This document shows, one piece after another, positions 1 to 10,115 of a stretch of 39,485 nt of DNA. Made by a program: the position numbers and the translations under genes. This DNA comes from Accumulibacter sp. (GTDB lineage Bacteria > Pseudomonadota > Gammaproteobacteria > Burkholderiales > Rhodocyclaceae), in NCBI GenBank assembly GCA_031280565.1, contig JAITGN010000092.1, positions 1 to 39,485 on the forward strand, given 5' to 3'. Within the stretch, counting starts at the first letter, position 1. Every line of letters starts with the position of its first letter. The notes under the pieces are model-generated. The model made no database searches. It was not told the origin of the DNA and saw only the letters and a list, made by a program, of their open reading frames with translations.

Positions 1-273
1 TACAGCGGCGCGCCGGCCCTGCCGCTCGCCGTGGGCGCGCTGTCCCTGGCCGCCTGGCTGTCCGGCTGGCGCCTCTCCGCATTCGCGCTTCTTCTTGCGC
101 TCTGCGCCTGGCGCCTCGACCTGCTGGCTTCGAGCAACCTGTGGGATTATCTTTTCGATCCGTTGCTGGTGCTTGCCGCGCTGATCGTATCGGGGACTCG
201 GGCGTCATGCCGTATGCGGTGGCATCTGGCGTTGAGCAAGGCACGCGCTCAAGGGACAGGAGTTTCGAACTGA
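1..273 (+). CDS. C-terminal fragment of a hydrophobic (probable inner-membrane) protein, truncated at window edge
   Basis: Frame 1 is open from base 1 (YSGAPALPLAVGALSLAAWLSG...) to the stop at 273; strongly hydrophobic. Confidence 0.4.
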   Translation, partial: YSGAPALPLAVGALSLAAWLSGWRLSAFALLLALCAWRLDLLASSNLWDYLFDPLLVLAALIVSGTRASCRMRWHLALSKARAQGTGVSN

Positions 274-458
274 AATACTCCGGCATTTCGCCATTCTTCG
301 GCATCATCCGGTTCGGTGTTAAAATCTATTCCCTTTAAAAACGCCGCGCGGCGAATGTTTTTGATGCCCCGCCCCATGTCCGCCAGAACCGGGCAACAGG
401 GCGCGGAAAACCCTTGCCGCGCCATTTCCCCGGAGAGGGTTGTAACCAGAGTCCATTC

Positions 459-3077
459 ATGATGAAAAGCGCCGAAATCCGCGAAAAATTCCTCCGTTTT
501 TTTGAATCCAAGGGACATCGAATCGTCCCGTCAAGCTCGCTGGTGCCGCATGAAGACCCGACTTTGCTTTTTACCAATGCGGGGATGAACCAGTTCAAGG
601 ACGTTTTCCTCGGCTTCGACAAACGTCCCTATACGCGTGCGACGACCGCCCAAAAATGCGTCCGTGCGGGCGGCAAGCATAACGATCTGGAAAACGTCGG
701 TTATACGGCGCGTCATCACACATTTTTTGAAATGCTCGGCAATTTCTCGTTTGGCGATTACTTCAAGCGCGACGCGCTGCTTTACGCGTGGGAATTGTTG
801 ACGCGGGTTTACGGATTGCCGCCGGAAAAACTCTGGGCGACCGTATATGCCGAAGACGACGAAGCATATCTGATCTGGCGCGATACGATCGGCCTGCCGG
901 AAGGGCGCATCATTCGTATCGGCGACAACAAAGGCGGCCGCTACGCTTCCGACAATTTCTGGATGATGGGCGATACCGGGCCGTGCGGCCCGTGTTCCGA
1001 AATATTCTATGACCATGGCGAGCATATTCCTGGCGGCCCGCCGGGTTCGCCGGACGAGGACGGCGACCGTTACATCGAAATATGGAATAACGTATTCATG
1101 CAGTTCAACCGCGACGAAAACGGCATCATGCACACGCTGCCGCGTCCGTCGGTCGATACCGGCATGGGGCTTGAGCGGATGGCGGCCGTACTGCAGCACG
1201 TCAACAGCAATTACGATACCGATCTTCTCGGCAGCCTGGTCAACGCCGCCGCGAGGGAAACGGACAGCGTGGACATGGCCAGTCCGTCGTTGCGTGTGCT
1301 GGCCGACCACATTCGCGCCTGTTCCTTTCTTGTCGCCGACGGAGTCATTCCCGGCAACGAAGGGCGCGGCTATGTCCTGCGCCGCATTATCCGGCGCGCG
1401 ATCCGCCACGGTTACAAGCTCGGCGCGCGCGCGCCTTTCTTCCATCGCCTCGTTCCCGGTCTCGTCGCCGAAATGGGGGACGCTTACCCCGAATTGGCGG
1501 CTGGACAGCAGGGAATTGCCGAAACCCTCCATCAGGAAGAACGGCGCTTCTTCGCCACGATCGATAACGGGATGGCGATTCTGGAAAATGAACTGGCGGC
1601 GCTCAAGGACGGTTATGCCTTCAACGGCGAAACGGCGTTCCGCCTGCACGATACCTTTGGTTTTCCGCTCGACCTGACGGCTGACATCTGCCGTGAACGC
1701 GGCGTGCGCGTTGATGAAACCGCTTTTGAAGCCGCGATGAATCGTCAGAAGGAACGGGCGCGCGCCGCCGGGAAATTCAAGATGGCCGCCGCGCTCGAAT
1801 ATAACGGCCCGGAAACGGCTTTTCTTGGTTACGAATCACTTGAACTTCAGTGCAAAGCGATTGCGCTTTACAAGGAGGGATCGCCTGTCGAAGAATTGCG
1901 GGAGGGCGATTCCGGAACGGTTGTTCTCGACCGGACGCCGTTTTACGCCGAATCCGGCGGTCAGACGGGCGATCGGGGGATGCTGCGTTCGCCGCAGGCG
2001 ATTTTCGCCGTCGAGGACACACAGAAAATCCAGGCTCCCGTTTTCGGGCATCAGGGGGTGCTGAAAACGGGGCGGCTGAAAATCGGTGAACCGGTCGACG
2101 CGCGTGTCGATTCCGCGTCGCGCTGCCGCGCGGCGCGGAATCATTCCGCGACCCATTTGATGCACAAGGCGTTGCGCGAAGTGCTGGGCGACCATGTGCA
2201 GCAAAAAGGCTCACAGGTCGACGATTCCCAGACGCGTTTCGACTTTTCGCATTCCCGGCCGATGACCGATGAAGAAATACGCCGCGTTGAAGCGCGCGTC
2301 AATGCCGAAATCCTCGAAAACTCGGCGTGCCTGTATCGCGTCATGCCGCTTGCCGAAGCCCGCGAACTGGGCGCGATGATGCTTTTTGGCGAAAAATACG
2401 CCGAAAACGTGCGTGTCGCCGACATCGGATCATCGAGAGAATTATGCGGAGGAACGCATGTGCTCCGCACAGGTGACATTGGCCCCTTCCTGATCGTTTC
2501 CGAGAGCGGCATTGCGGCGGGAATCCGTCGTATCGAAGCGCTGACGGGCGACAATGCGATTGCGCACATGCAGAAAACCGGTGATGCGTTGAATCGTATC
2601 GCTGGACTGCTGAAAGCCGCGCCCGCCGGAATGCCGGAACGGGTCGACGCGCTGTTGGCCGAGGCGCGCCGCGTCGAGCGCGAACTTTTCACGCTCAAAG
2701 AAAAGCTGGCGCTGGCTCAAAGCGCCGGTCTTGCCGGCGCGGCGGTTGAAATCCGGGGCGCGTATGTCGTGGCGGCCACAGTCGATGGCGCGGATATTGA
2801 CGTTCTCCGCGGGACATTGGACAGACTGCGCGACAAGCTCAAAACCGCGGTTATCGTCCTTGCCTCGGTCGCGGACGGCAAGGCGACGGTGGTCGCGGGC
2901 ATCACGCCGGGGCTGACGGGCCGGATCAAGGCAGGCGAACTCGTCGGTTTTGTCGCGAAACAGATCGGGGGGAAAGGCGGCGGCCGTCCGGATATGGCCC
3001 AGGCGGGCGGAACGGACATCGAAAAACTCCCCGGCGCGCTTGCTTTGGTCAACGGCTGGGTCGAGGAAAGGCTATAG
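459..3077 (+). CDS. alaS: Alanine--tRNA ligase
   Basis: [52 protein letters not shown] is a classic AlaRS N-terminus; [17 protein letters not shown] editing-domain motif and C-terminal [15 protein letters not shown]. Start is probably the ATG at 459 or 462, not 414. Confidence 0.98.
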   Translation: MMKSAEIREKFLRFFESKGHRIVPSSSLVPHEDPTLLFTNAGMNQFKDVFLGFDKRPYTRATTAQKCVRAGGKHNDLENVGYTARHHTFFEMLGNFSFGDYFKRDALLYAWELLTRVYGLPPEKLWATVYAEDDEAYLIWRDTIGLPEGRIIRIGDNKGGRYASDNFWMMGDTGPCGPCSEIFYDHGEHIPGGPPGSPDEDGDRYIEIWNNVFMQFNRDENGIMHTLPRPSVDTGMGLERMAAVLQHVNSNYDTDLLGSLVNAAARETDSVDMASPSLRVLADHIRACSFLVADGVIPGNEGRGYVLRRIIRRAIRHGYKLGARAPFFHRLVPGLVAEMGDAYPELAAGQQGIAETLHQEERRFFATIDNGMAILENELAALKDGYAFNGETAFRLHDTFGFPLDLTADICRERGVRVDETAFEAAMNRQKERARAAGKFKMAAALEYNGPETAFLGYESLELQCKAIALYKEGSPVEELREGDSGTVVLDRTPFYAESGGQTGDRGMLRSPQAIFAVEDTQKIQAPVFGHQGVLKTGRLKIGEPVDARVDSASRCRAARNHSATHLMHKALREVLGDHVQQKGSQVDDSQTRFDFSHSRPMTDEEIRRVEARVNAEILENSACLYRVMPLAEARELGAMMLFGEKYAENVRVADIGSSRELCGGTHVLRTGDIGPFLIVSESGIAAGIRRIEALTGDNAIAHMQKTGDALNRIAGLLKAAPAGMPERVDALLAEARRVERELFTLKEKLALAQSAGLAGAAVEIRGAYVVAATVDGADIDVLRGTLDRLRDKLKTAVIVLASVADGKATVVAGITPGLTGRIKAGELVGFVAKQIGGKGGGRPDMAQAGGTDIEKLPGALALVNGWVEERL

Positions 3078-3230
3078 ACGGCTATTAGACGTGCCTTTCC
3101 CGAACCGGAAGGGTGGAAAAAAACGTTCGCGGCGCGCGAGCGAATCGAGCCCTGTGAATGGCGTTCCAACGGCATACTCAATCCCTCCTGTCCGAAGTCC
3201 CCCTTCCAGTCTGCCCCCCTGAAGTTTGTC

Positions 3231-3870
3231 GAAGGCGGTTGATTGAAGAGGCTTTTGGAAACCCTTGGAGCGTCCGTTCATACTTCGACAAGCTCAGCAC
3301 GAACGGGGATAGATGTTGTCGATGTGTTCCGACAAAATTAATAGACACTATTGATGTGTTTCGGCAAATTCAGCGCGAACGGTTTTTTAACATGCTCACC
3401 ATGAATAAAAAAACGCCCTTAAGCCATTTTTAATCTCTTGTGGTTTCCGGAAACCTCCTTTCTAGTCCATTTGCCCTACCCTGAGCTTGATGAAGGAAAC
3501 TTGTCAGAGGCATGTTTTTCAATCCGTTCACTCGTCCAGTTTGTCAGAAGCCTGTTTTTCAATCCGTTCGCCCTGCTCCGTCCTGAGCCTGTCGAAGGAA
3601 GCTTGTCGAAGGGTAAGGATTGAAAAACCATTCGAAGAAAGAATCAGGATTGGAAAGGCCATTTACGGCCTGGAGCGTCCGTTCATATGGTTCGACAAGC
3701 TCACCACAGGCTTCGACAGGCTCAGTACGAACGGGGATAGATGCTGTCGATGGGTTCCGGCGAAATCAACACGAGCGGAGATAGAGGTTGTCGATGGTTC
3801 GGAAGACTCAGCGCGGACGGGTTTTTAACACGCTCACCACGAACGGCGGTGAAAGGAAACAGCGCCACTT
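3231..3870. repeat. Modular intergenic repeat block 1
   Basis: Multiple CTTCGACARGCTCAGNACGAACGG cores; three ~43-bp units at 3712/3755/3798; 73-bp inverted-repeat module 3555-3627 with ends TTTTTCAATCC/GGATTGAAAAA. Confidence 0.9.
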
Positions 3871-3873
3871 CAT

Positions 3874-4008
3874 CGTAAAACTAACTCCGGTTTGAAACCC
3901 CGCCCTTCAGGCCGGGGTTTCAACCGTAGCCATTGGCAAGGGGATGCAAACCCCTTCCCAATGACGTTGGATCGACAGCGGCTTCCGGGCTGTCGCTAAT
4001 TTCTTGCT
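3874..4008 (-). ncRNA. HEARO/IscB-omega-RNA-like structured element, copy A (non-autonomous)
   Basis: Reverse strand: 5'-GGTG|AGCAAGAAATTAGCGACAGCCCGGAAGCCGCTGTCG...CATTGGGAAGGGGTTTGCATCCCCTTGCCAATG...TTGAAACCCCGGCCTGAAGGGCGGGGTTTCAA...GGAGTTAGTTTTACG|ATGA-3'. Three hairpins. Boundaries set by comparison with the empty site at 9359/9360. Confidence 0.65.
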
Positions 4009-4047
4009 CACCTGCGGGATTTTGCGGTCATTTGAACGAAAAACGCG

Positions 4048-5424
4048 CTAGCGCGATTCCTTGATGAGCCGGTCATAAGCGGGTTGCACGGGGCGCGCGT
4101 TCGGCGCATATAGACGTTCGAAAATCTCGATCTGGGCAGACGATACCTGCCGGGGCTGCCTGAAAACGATCCAGACGACTCCCTCCGTGCAGGGTGGCGA
4201 TGACAACGATCCCATAAAAGCGAAATACCGGCGGTCTTCGGGAAGAAGGTGCTCGACTTCGATCCGTTGATCCGGCGGGAAAAATTCTCCGCCGCGCTCC
4301 AGCGGAAGATTGTTCAGCCCCAGTTGAACGACCGGATTCTCCTGGCCACGCTCGAACAGGACGCTGACGATAGCAAGTTTCCCCTCGCCATTGTGGTGGA
4401 CGAGCTGGGCTTCCATATCGAAGGTTTTACCGTGCATCCTGGTTTCCGCCGGACGGTGAAAATCGATGCGTTTCAATTCATACTTCTTGCCCTGGAAGGC
4501 CATTCCGCCTCCATAAACCGTCAGCGCCAGTCCCTTGTCGCTGTCGATGACGCGCATCATCGCGGGACTGTAATCCGCGCGGAACGGCTCCAGATCAAGC
4601 GCGACGGTATCGCGGATGTCGATGGGCGACTGGCGTTTTCCGGAAGAACACAACGCATATTCGGGGCGTAGCCGTCCCCACAGGGCCGGGCCGGTTTTGT
4701 CGCCGGAATATGACCAGGGCGGACGGGCGGACGGCGAATTTTCAGGCGTGACCAACGCGTTTTTCAAAGCGGCAGACTTCGGCTTTTTGGAAACCAGCGT
4801 TTTTGCTCCCCGCGCGGTGGATTCGATTCGAATATCTGTCCGGGAGGAGGTGCCGCGCCGTTTTTTCGTTTCCTGCGCAATTAACGCCGTGTTATGTTTA
4901 CGCAGCCGTTCAAGAATTTCGGGGCCGATGCCCTCAAACGCGACCGCGTCTTTAGCGCGGCACACAGCGCGCAACAGACGGTCGTCCGCCGTTCCCGATT
5001 TGACAACCATGTAGAAAGGGCTCTTGATTTCTTCCTGGTTCAGAAGCTCGCCGTTTTCCTTGTAATACCTGCGAGAGAGCGTCGCGCGGATGCGCTCCGC
5101 GCAGTTGAAACTGTGCGTGATTTCGATGCTCTGGTATGCCGCGGCCGTCCGCGGATCGACAATGGGCTTGTCGAGCACAACCCGGCTCTTGACCTGGTAT
5201 TTTTCACCGGATTCGGGAACGATGCTTTCGCGGTCGATATCGATACGCTTGCCTTGCTCGGTCAGAACAAGCTGCCACGCGGCGTGAGCCGTCATGGAAA
5301 AACCGAGACAGAAGAGAAAAACCGCGCGGAACACGCCTTTTTTAGAGAATCTGGAACATCCCCCAAGCGGCTTCATGGAGAGTTGCCCTGCGTCGGCCTT
5401 GACTGAAAACGGAACTGGAAACAT
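4048..5424 (-). CDS. Secreted/periplasmic protein: N-terminal surface-adhesin-E-like region plus C-terminal alpha-carbonic-anhydrase-like domain
   Basis: Signal-like LFCLGFSMTAHA, then AWQLVLTEQGKRIDIDRESI...; C-terminal half carries KRQSPIDI, LVHHNGEGKLAIVSVLFERG and GSLSSPPCTEGVVWIVF typical of alpha-CA folds. Two expected Zn-ligand His appear substituted (see findings). Confidence 0.85.
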   Translation of the reverse strand: MFPVPFSVKADAGQLSMKPLGGCSRFSKKGVFRAVFLFCLGFSMTAHAAWQLVLTEQGKRIDIDRESIVPESGEKYQVKSRVVLDKPIVDPRTAAAYQSIEITHSFNCAERIRATLSRRYYKENGELLNQEEIKSPFYMVVKSGTADDRLLRAVCRAKDAVAFEGIGPEILERLRKHNTALIAQETKKRRGTSSRTDIRIESTARGAKTLVSKKPKSAALKNALVTPENSPSARPPWSYSGDKTGPALWGRLRPEYALCSSGKRQSPIDIRDTVALDLEPFRADYSPAMMRVIDSDKGLALTVYGGGMAFQGKKYELKRIDFHRPAETRMHGKTFDMEAQLVHHNGEGKLAIVSVLFERGQENPVVQLGLNNLPLERGGEFFPPDQRIEVEHLLPEDRRYFAFMGSLSSPPCTEGVVWIVFRQPRQVSSAQIEIFERLYAPNARPVQPAYDRLIKESR

Positions 5425-5524
5425 AAAAGCTCATCCTTTACGCGCATTCCTGCTTTCCGGAAGTTTTCACTTTAGCCAAAATTCCATATATTTGCCATAG
5501 GCGCACTCCAAACGGCATCAAAAT

Positions 5525-6180
5525 TCACTCTCTGGCGACGAAGTGGCGCTGTTTCCTTTCACCGCCGCTCGTGTTGAGCGTGTTAAAAACCCGGTTACGC
5601 TGAACCATTAACGGCGCATATTCTCGTCCATACTGATTTTGCCGGAACACATTGACGACGCCTTATTCCCATTCGTACTGATTTTGCCGGAACGCATTGA
5701 TGGCATCTATTTCCGTTCGTGCTGAGCTTGTCGAAGCAGGAACGGACGCTCCAGATCGCAAGTGGTTTTTTTTAATCCGCTTGTGCTAAGTCTTCCGAAC
5801 CCTCGACAACGCCTATCCCCGTTCGTGCTGAGCCTGTCGAAGTATGAACGGACGCTCCAGATCATGAGTGATTTTTCCAATCCTGATTCTTTCTTCGAAT
5901 CGTTTTTCAATCCTTACCTTTCGACAGGCCTCCTTCGTCAGGCTTAGGACAGGCAGGGTGAACGGACTGGAAAGGCATTCTCCAGACAAGCATCTTTTGG
6001 ATTTAAAAATAGCTTAAGAACGTTATTTTTATATTCTGTTCTGTTTTTTTCCATTTGTGGTGAGCGTGTTAAAACATCGCTCGTGCTGAACAGTCCGTGT
6101 TCTTCGAATGGCGTACTCTTCGACAACACCTATTTCCGTTCGTGCCGAGCTTGTCGAAGTATGAACGGCCCATACAGGCG
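5525..6180. repeat. Modular intergenic repeat block 2
   Basis: Inverse-orientation copies: CCGTTCGTGCTGAGCYTGTCGAAG, GAAGTGGCGCTGTTTCCTTTCACCGCCG, TTTAAAAATAGCTTAAGAACGTT. Confidence 0.9.
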
Positions 6181-6644
6181 GGCAGTTGAAATGAAGATTT
6201 TCCAGGGCGCGCGGCCCCGGATATACCTCTTCCAAAAAAAGTTGCATTTTGGCGTCTGGGGAGGTAGGGTTCAAAGCAGAAGTAAAAGGGGAGTGGGGTT
6301 CAAAACGGAAACAAAATATTCCAAGAACCATTTCATAAAAACCATGTGGTTATTGTGTTTTGATGTTCAGCAAATGGGGATCGTCATGCGGGAGCTTGGC
6401 GCGATGAAAGAGGCTTTTGTCGCCGCACTGAAGAACGCTTTTCTCGACAAATCCTGGCGAGCAAGACACCAGAAAAGAAAAAGCCACGCATCTCCCCCGC
6501 GCCAGCCAGCCGGAAAGCGGCCATTGATGATGAAGCGCTTCCTGATTCAACAAGCCAACACGTCTGCCAGACCACTGAAAAACGTGGGCATTTCCGCACC
6601 GTCGACAATGTTCGACACAATCAATATCGCACGGTACCGCGCTC

Positions 6645-7781
6645 ATGAAACCTGACGACCGAAAGCTTCTGGAACAGCAATCCAACCGCGCACTTTCACG
6701 GTTTATGCGATGGATGCGATGGCTCTGTTTTATTCCCGGCGGATTTTTGATGGGCGCGTTATGCTCCGTTTCTGGAACATTTCTATTCTTGCCCGTTTTA
6801 TTGGAACTGACCGAATTAGGGAGTCCGTTATTTGATTCAGGCAAACTTTGTTTCTGGCTCATTGTATTCAGTTGTGTTGCGACAGCCTATGGCGCGTATA
6901 TCGCGCCATGGAAAAACAAACGGATTCCTGGATTCATCATCACTTTCGCAATTGCTGTTCTTTTCGCGCTGACTTTGCTGGGAGATGTGTCAAGAATGTA
7001 TGTTATTGTTGGCATCATTTCCATCTTGTGCTCGTTTCTCACTGCGTTTTGCTTAAAGCCTGTCAGCGATGAGTCCCATTTGTTTTCCCAGCCGGGTTCC
7101 TGTTGGTGGAGACATTATAAGAATCCACGTTACTACCGCCAATTTCCCGAAAATCAACAGAAAGCTATTCCCGAAAATCAACAGAAAGCTATAAACAAAA
7201 AAAGCTCACAAGTATATGGATGGTATTTGGCGCTGGGAGTGATCGTAGCGCTGTTCACGCCGGAGGACATACTTTCTTCTTATCCGTTTCTTGCGGAATA
7301 TTTTGTCGATCCGATCGCCATGTTGCCCCAATCTTTTCTGGACATTCCGAAATGGGCGGCGTATTCGCGGTTTCCTGAGGTAACGCGCTTCACATTCGCG
7401 TTGCTGGTGTTTGTTTTTCCTGCCACGGTGGTCTTTTATTGCCGCGAAATCCGGGAGGATCAGGATCCGCGCTTAAAATCTCCGCATAAGTGGCACTATC
7501 TTTTCTTAAAAATAATTGCTGTTTATCCAGCAATGCTTTTGATGATTTTTTTCCCCGCTCTTTGGATTAATCACTATGCGACGGGTTTTGAGGAAGTCAC
7601 ACGTTCCGACATACTCTTTTCTTTTATGATTGAGTTTGCTGAAACCTCGCGGCTTGGCTTGGCGTTTGTGCTTCCTTTGATGTTATCCGTTCTTTCTTTC
7701 TTTTTATGTTTTGCCTTGTTTTTCATTCCAAAGGCTTATCTGGAAGCGCTTGTTTCTGAAAAAGCGTCCAACAAAATCTAA
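6645..7781 (+). CDS. Hypothetical multi-pass membrane protein
   Basis: 378-aa ORF with several long hydrophobic segments; no family recognised. Contains an in-frame duplicated octapeptide. Confidence 0.7.
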   Translation: MKPDDRKLLEQQSNRALSRFMRWMRWLCFIPGGFLMGALCSVSGTFLFLPVLLELTELGSPLFDSGKLCFWLIVFSCVATAYGAYIAPWKNKRIPGFIITFAIAVLFALTLLGDVSRMYVIVGIISILCSFLTAFCLKPVSDESHLFSQPGSCWWRHYKNPRYYRQFPENQQKAIPENQQKAINKKSSQVYGWYLALGVIVALFTPEDILSSYPFLAEYFVDPIAMLPQSFLDIPKWAAYSRFPEVTRFTFALLVFVFPATVVFYCREIREDQDPRLKSPHKWHYLFLKIIAVYPAMLLMIFFPALWINHYATGFEEVTRSDILFSFMIEFAETSRLGLAFVLPLMLSVLSFFLCFALFFIPKAYLEALVSEKASNKI

Positions 7782-7794
7782 CTTCTAGGGAGAC

Positions 7795-8170
7795 TGATCG
7801 TGCCGCAACGTCCATTTCCACAATTAAAAATGGCTTAAGGACGTTGTTTTTGTCGTAGGTTCTGTTTCTTGATCTTCGTGGCGAGGGTGTTAAAAACCCG
7901 TTCGCTTTGAATCTGCCGAAGCGTGCCAACAGCGCCTGTCTCTGTTTGTGTTGATTTCGCCGGAACCCTTCGACACCCTCTATTTCCGTTCGTGCTGAGT
8001 CTGTCGAACTTGTAATGAATTTCGACAATGTATATTCCCGTTCGTACTGAGCCTGTCGAAGTATGAACGGATGCTCCACAGATCATGAATGGTTTTTCAA
8101 TCCTTACCCTTCGACAAGCTTCCTTCGACAGGCTCAGGACGGTGCAGGGTGAACGGATTGAAAAATGCCC
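7795..8170. repeat. Modular intergenic repeat block 3
   Basis: AAAAATGGCTTAAGGACGTT, 43-bp units, and the 73-bp inverted-repeat module 8093-8165. Confidence 0.88.
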
Positions 8171-8244
8171 CCTCTTGGGCGCGTCGAAATCCGTAAAGGA
8201 TTGTCAATTTTTCAGTGAGTTCAGCGTTGCCTGGCCTGGAAGAA

Positions 8245-9261
8245 TCAAAGGAAAACCGGCTCCGGCTGTAACTCGACGCCAAATTTTTCGCTCACACCGG
8301 ATTGCACCGCGCGCGTCAGCGCCACGACATCCAAACCACGCGCGCCGCCATGATTGACGAGGACAAGCGCATGTTTTTCATACATTCCGACAGGGCCAAT
8401 GCGTTTGCCTTTCCAGCCCGCGCGCTCAATCAACCATCCCGCCGATAGTTTCACGCGTCCGTCCGGCTGTGGATAGCGCGGCAGATCCGGATAGAGTTCC
8501 AGCAATTCCACAGCCTTTGTTTCATCGACTGCCGGATTCTGAAAAAAACTGCCCACGTTTGGCAAACGCGCCGGATCGGGGAGTTTACGGCGGCGAGCGG
8601 AAATGACGGCGTCCGCGACATTTCCAGGCGACGGCGTGGAAATTCGCCGCGCCGCGAGCCATTCCCCGATATCGGCATAGCCGGTCAGTGGAGTCCAGCG
8701 TTTTGGCAATTCGAAAACGATTTCGGTAATGACATAGCGTCCATTGAGATGCCATCCTTCTCGCTTGAACACGCTGTCGCGGTAACCGAAACGGCAGTCC
8801 TCGCGCTCGAAGCGCGCGCTTTTGCCGGTTTGCAGATCAAATGCCGTCAGCCATAGAAAACGCTCGGCGACTTCCAGCCCATACGCGCCGATATTCTGGA
8901 CAGGCGCCGCGCCGGCCGTTCCCGGGATCAACGACAAATTTTCCAGTCCCGGCCAGCCTTGCGCGAGCGTCCACTGCACGAAATCATGCCAGTTTTCGCC
9001 CGCGCCGGCGCGCACGCGCCATGCGTGGGCATCCTCGCCGATCAGCGCCCGGCCGGAAATCGCCATGTGCAGGACAAGGCCGTCGAAATCACCGGTCAAC
9101 ACCAGGTTGCTGCCGCCGCCAAGGACGAAACAACGCCGCGTTCCGGTCAATGCCATCAACTGTTCACTTGCCGTGACGCGGACATAACGTCCGGCCAGGG
9201 CGGGCAAAGCCAGCGAATTGAATGGAGCGAGGGAAACGTTCTTCTGTGGTTCAGTCAGCAT
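8245..9261 (-). CDS. murB: UDP-N-acetylmuramate dehydrogenase (UDP-N-acetylenolpyruvoylglucosamine reductase)
   Basis: [61 protein letters not shown]: MurB motifs. Confidence 0.97.
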   Translation of the reverse strand: MLTEPQKNVSLAPFNSLALPALAGRYVRVTASEQLMALTGTRRCFVLGGGSNLVLTGDFDGLVLHMAISGRALIGEDAHAWRVRAGAGENWHDFVQWTLAQGWPGLENLSLIPGTAGAAPVQNIGAYGLEVAERFLWLTAFDLQTGKSARFEREDCRFGYRDSVFKREGWHLNGRYVITEIVFELPKRWTPLTGYADIGEWLAARRISTPSPGNVADAVISARRRKLPDPARLPNVGSFFQNPAVDETKAVELLELYPDLPRYPQPDGRVKLSAGWLIERAGWKGKRIGPVGMYEKHALVLVNHGGARGLDVVALTRAVQSGVSEKFGVELQPEPVFL

Positions 9262-9324
9262 GCTTAAGTGTTTGGTTCAATTGCGGTGACTTCAATAGAG
9301 AATTCCTGTTTCTATTCTAGAGCG

Positions 9325-10060
9325 TTTTTCGTTCAAATGACCGCAAAATCCCGCAGGTGATGAAGTGGCGCTGTTCCCTTTCACCGCCGTTCGTGGGGAG
9401 GGTGTTAAAAACCTGTTTACGCTGAACCATTAACGGCGCATATTCTCGTTCATACTGATTTTGTCGGAACGCATCGACGACGCCTGTTTCTGCGCGTGCC
9501 GAGTCTTCCGAAGCATCGACACCCTCTATCTCCGTTCGTGCTGAGCCTGTCGAAGTATGAACGGACGCGCAAGGGCTTCCAAAAGCCTCTTTAATCAGCC
9601 TCCTTCGACAAACTCAAGGAAAGAGAGTTCCTGGCCTTTCCAGTCCTTACCCTTCGACAGGCTCAGGGCGAACGGACTGGAAAGGCATTCTCCGGACAAG
9701 CATCTTTTGGATTTAAAAATAGCTTAAGGACGTTGTTTTTATACTCTGCCCTGTTTTTGCCATTCGTGGTGAGCGCGTTAGAGACCTGTCCGCGCTGAGT
9801 CTGCCGAACCATCGATACCCTCTATCCCTGTTCGTGTTGATTTCGCCGGAACACGTTGACGACATCTATTTCCGTTCGTGCTGAGCTTGTCGAAGTATGA
9901 ACGGGCGCGCAAGGGCTTTTCAAATATCTTCCTGGTTAATGACTTGAACAGCTGTTCCCTTTCAGTCAATCCAGCCTTTCCAATCCTTACCCTTCGACAA
10001 GCTTCCTTCGCCAGGCTCAGGACAGGCAGGGCGAACGGCAAAAAACAGAACGCGCGGGAA
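9325..10060. repeat. Modular intergenic repeat block 4 (includes the empty-site sequence at 9359/9360)
   Basis: GAAGTGGCGCTGTT..., TTCGACAGGCTCAG cores, AAAAATAGCTTAAGGACGTT. Confidence 0.88.
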
Positions 10061-10115
10061 AAAAACCTTTTCGCGCCATGCTAGAATGAATGTCTTTGTT
10101 TTTCATGGGTCTTTT

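Noticed and set aside
531-1649. 372-aa minus-strand ORF antisense to alaS
   Set aside because: Coincidental long ORF in GC-rich coding sequence; no domain-like features, and alaS is clearly the real gene.
3487-3828. Small ORFs inside the repeat blocks (also 5707-5910, 9778-10041, 15541-15774)
   Set aside because: They encode the repeated peptides SLSKxERT / FDRLSTNGDR, which are simply translations of the extragenic repeat.
6350-6862. Minus-strand ORFs (CRRCGNAHVFQWSGRRVGLLNQEALHHQWPLSGWLARG...) and the plus-strand ORF 6083-6655 upstream of the membrane protein
   Set aside because: The sequence looks somewhat protein-like and may be a relic, but no family could be recognised and the ORFs overlap repeats and the start of the 6645 gene; not called.
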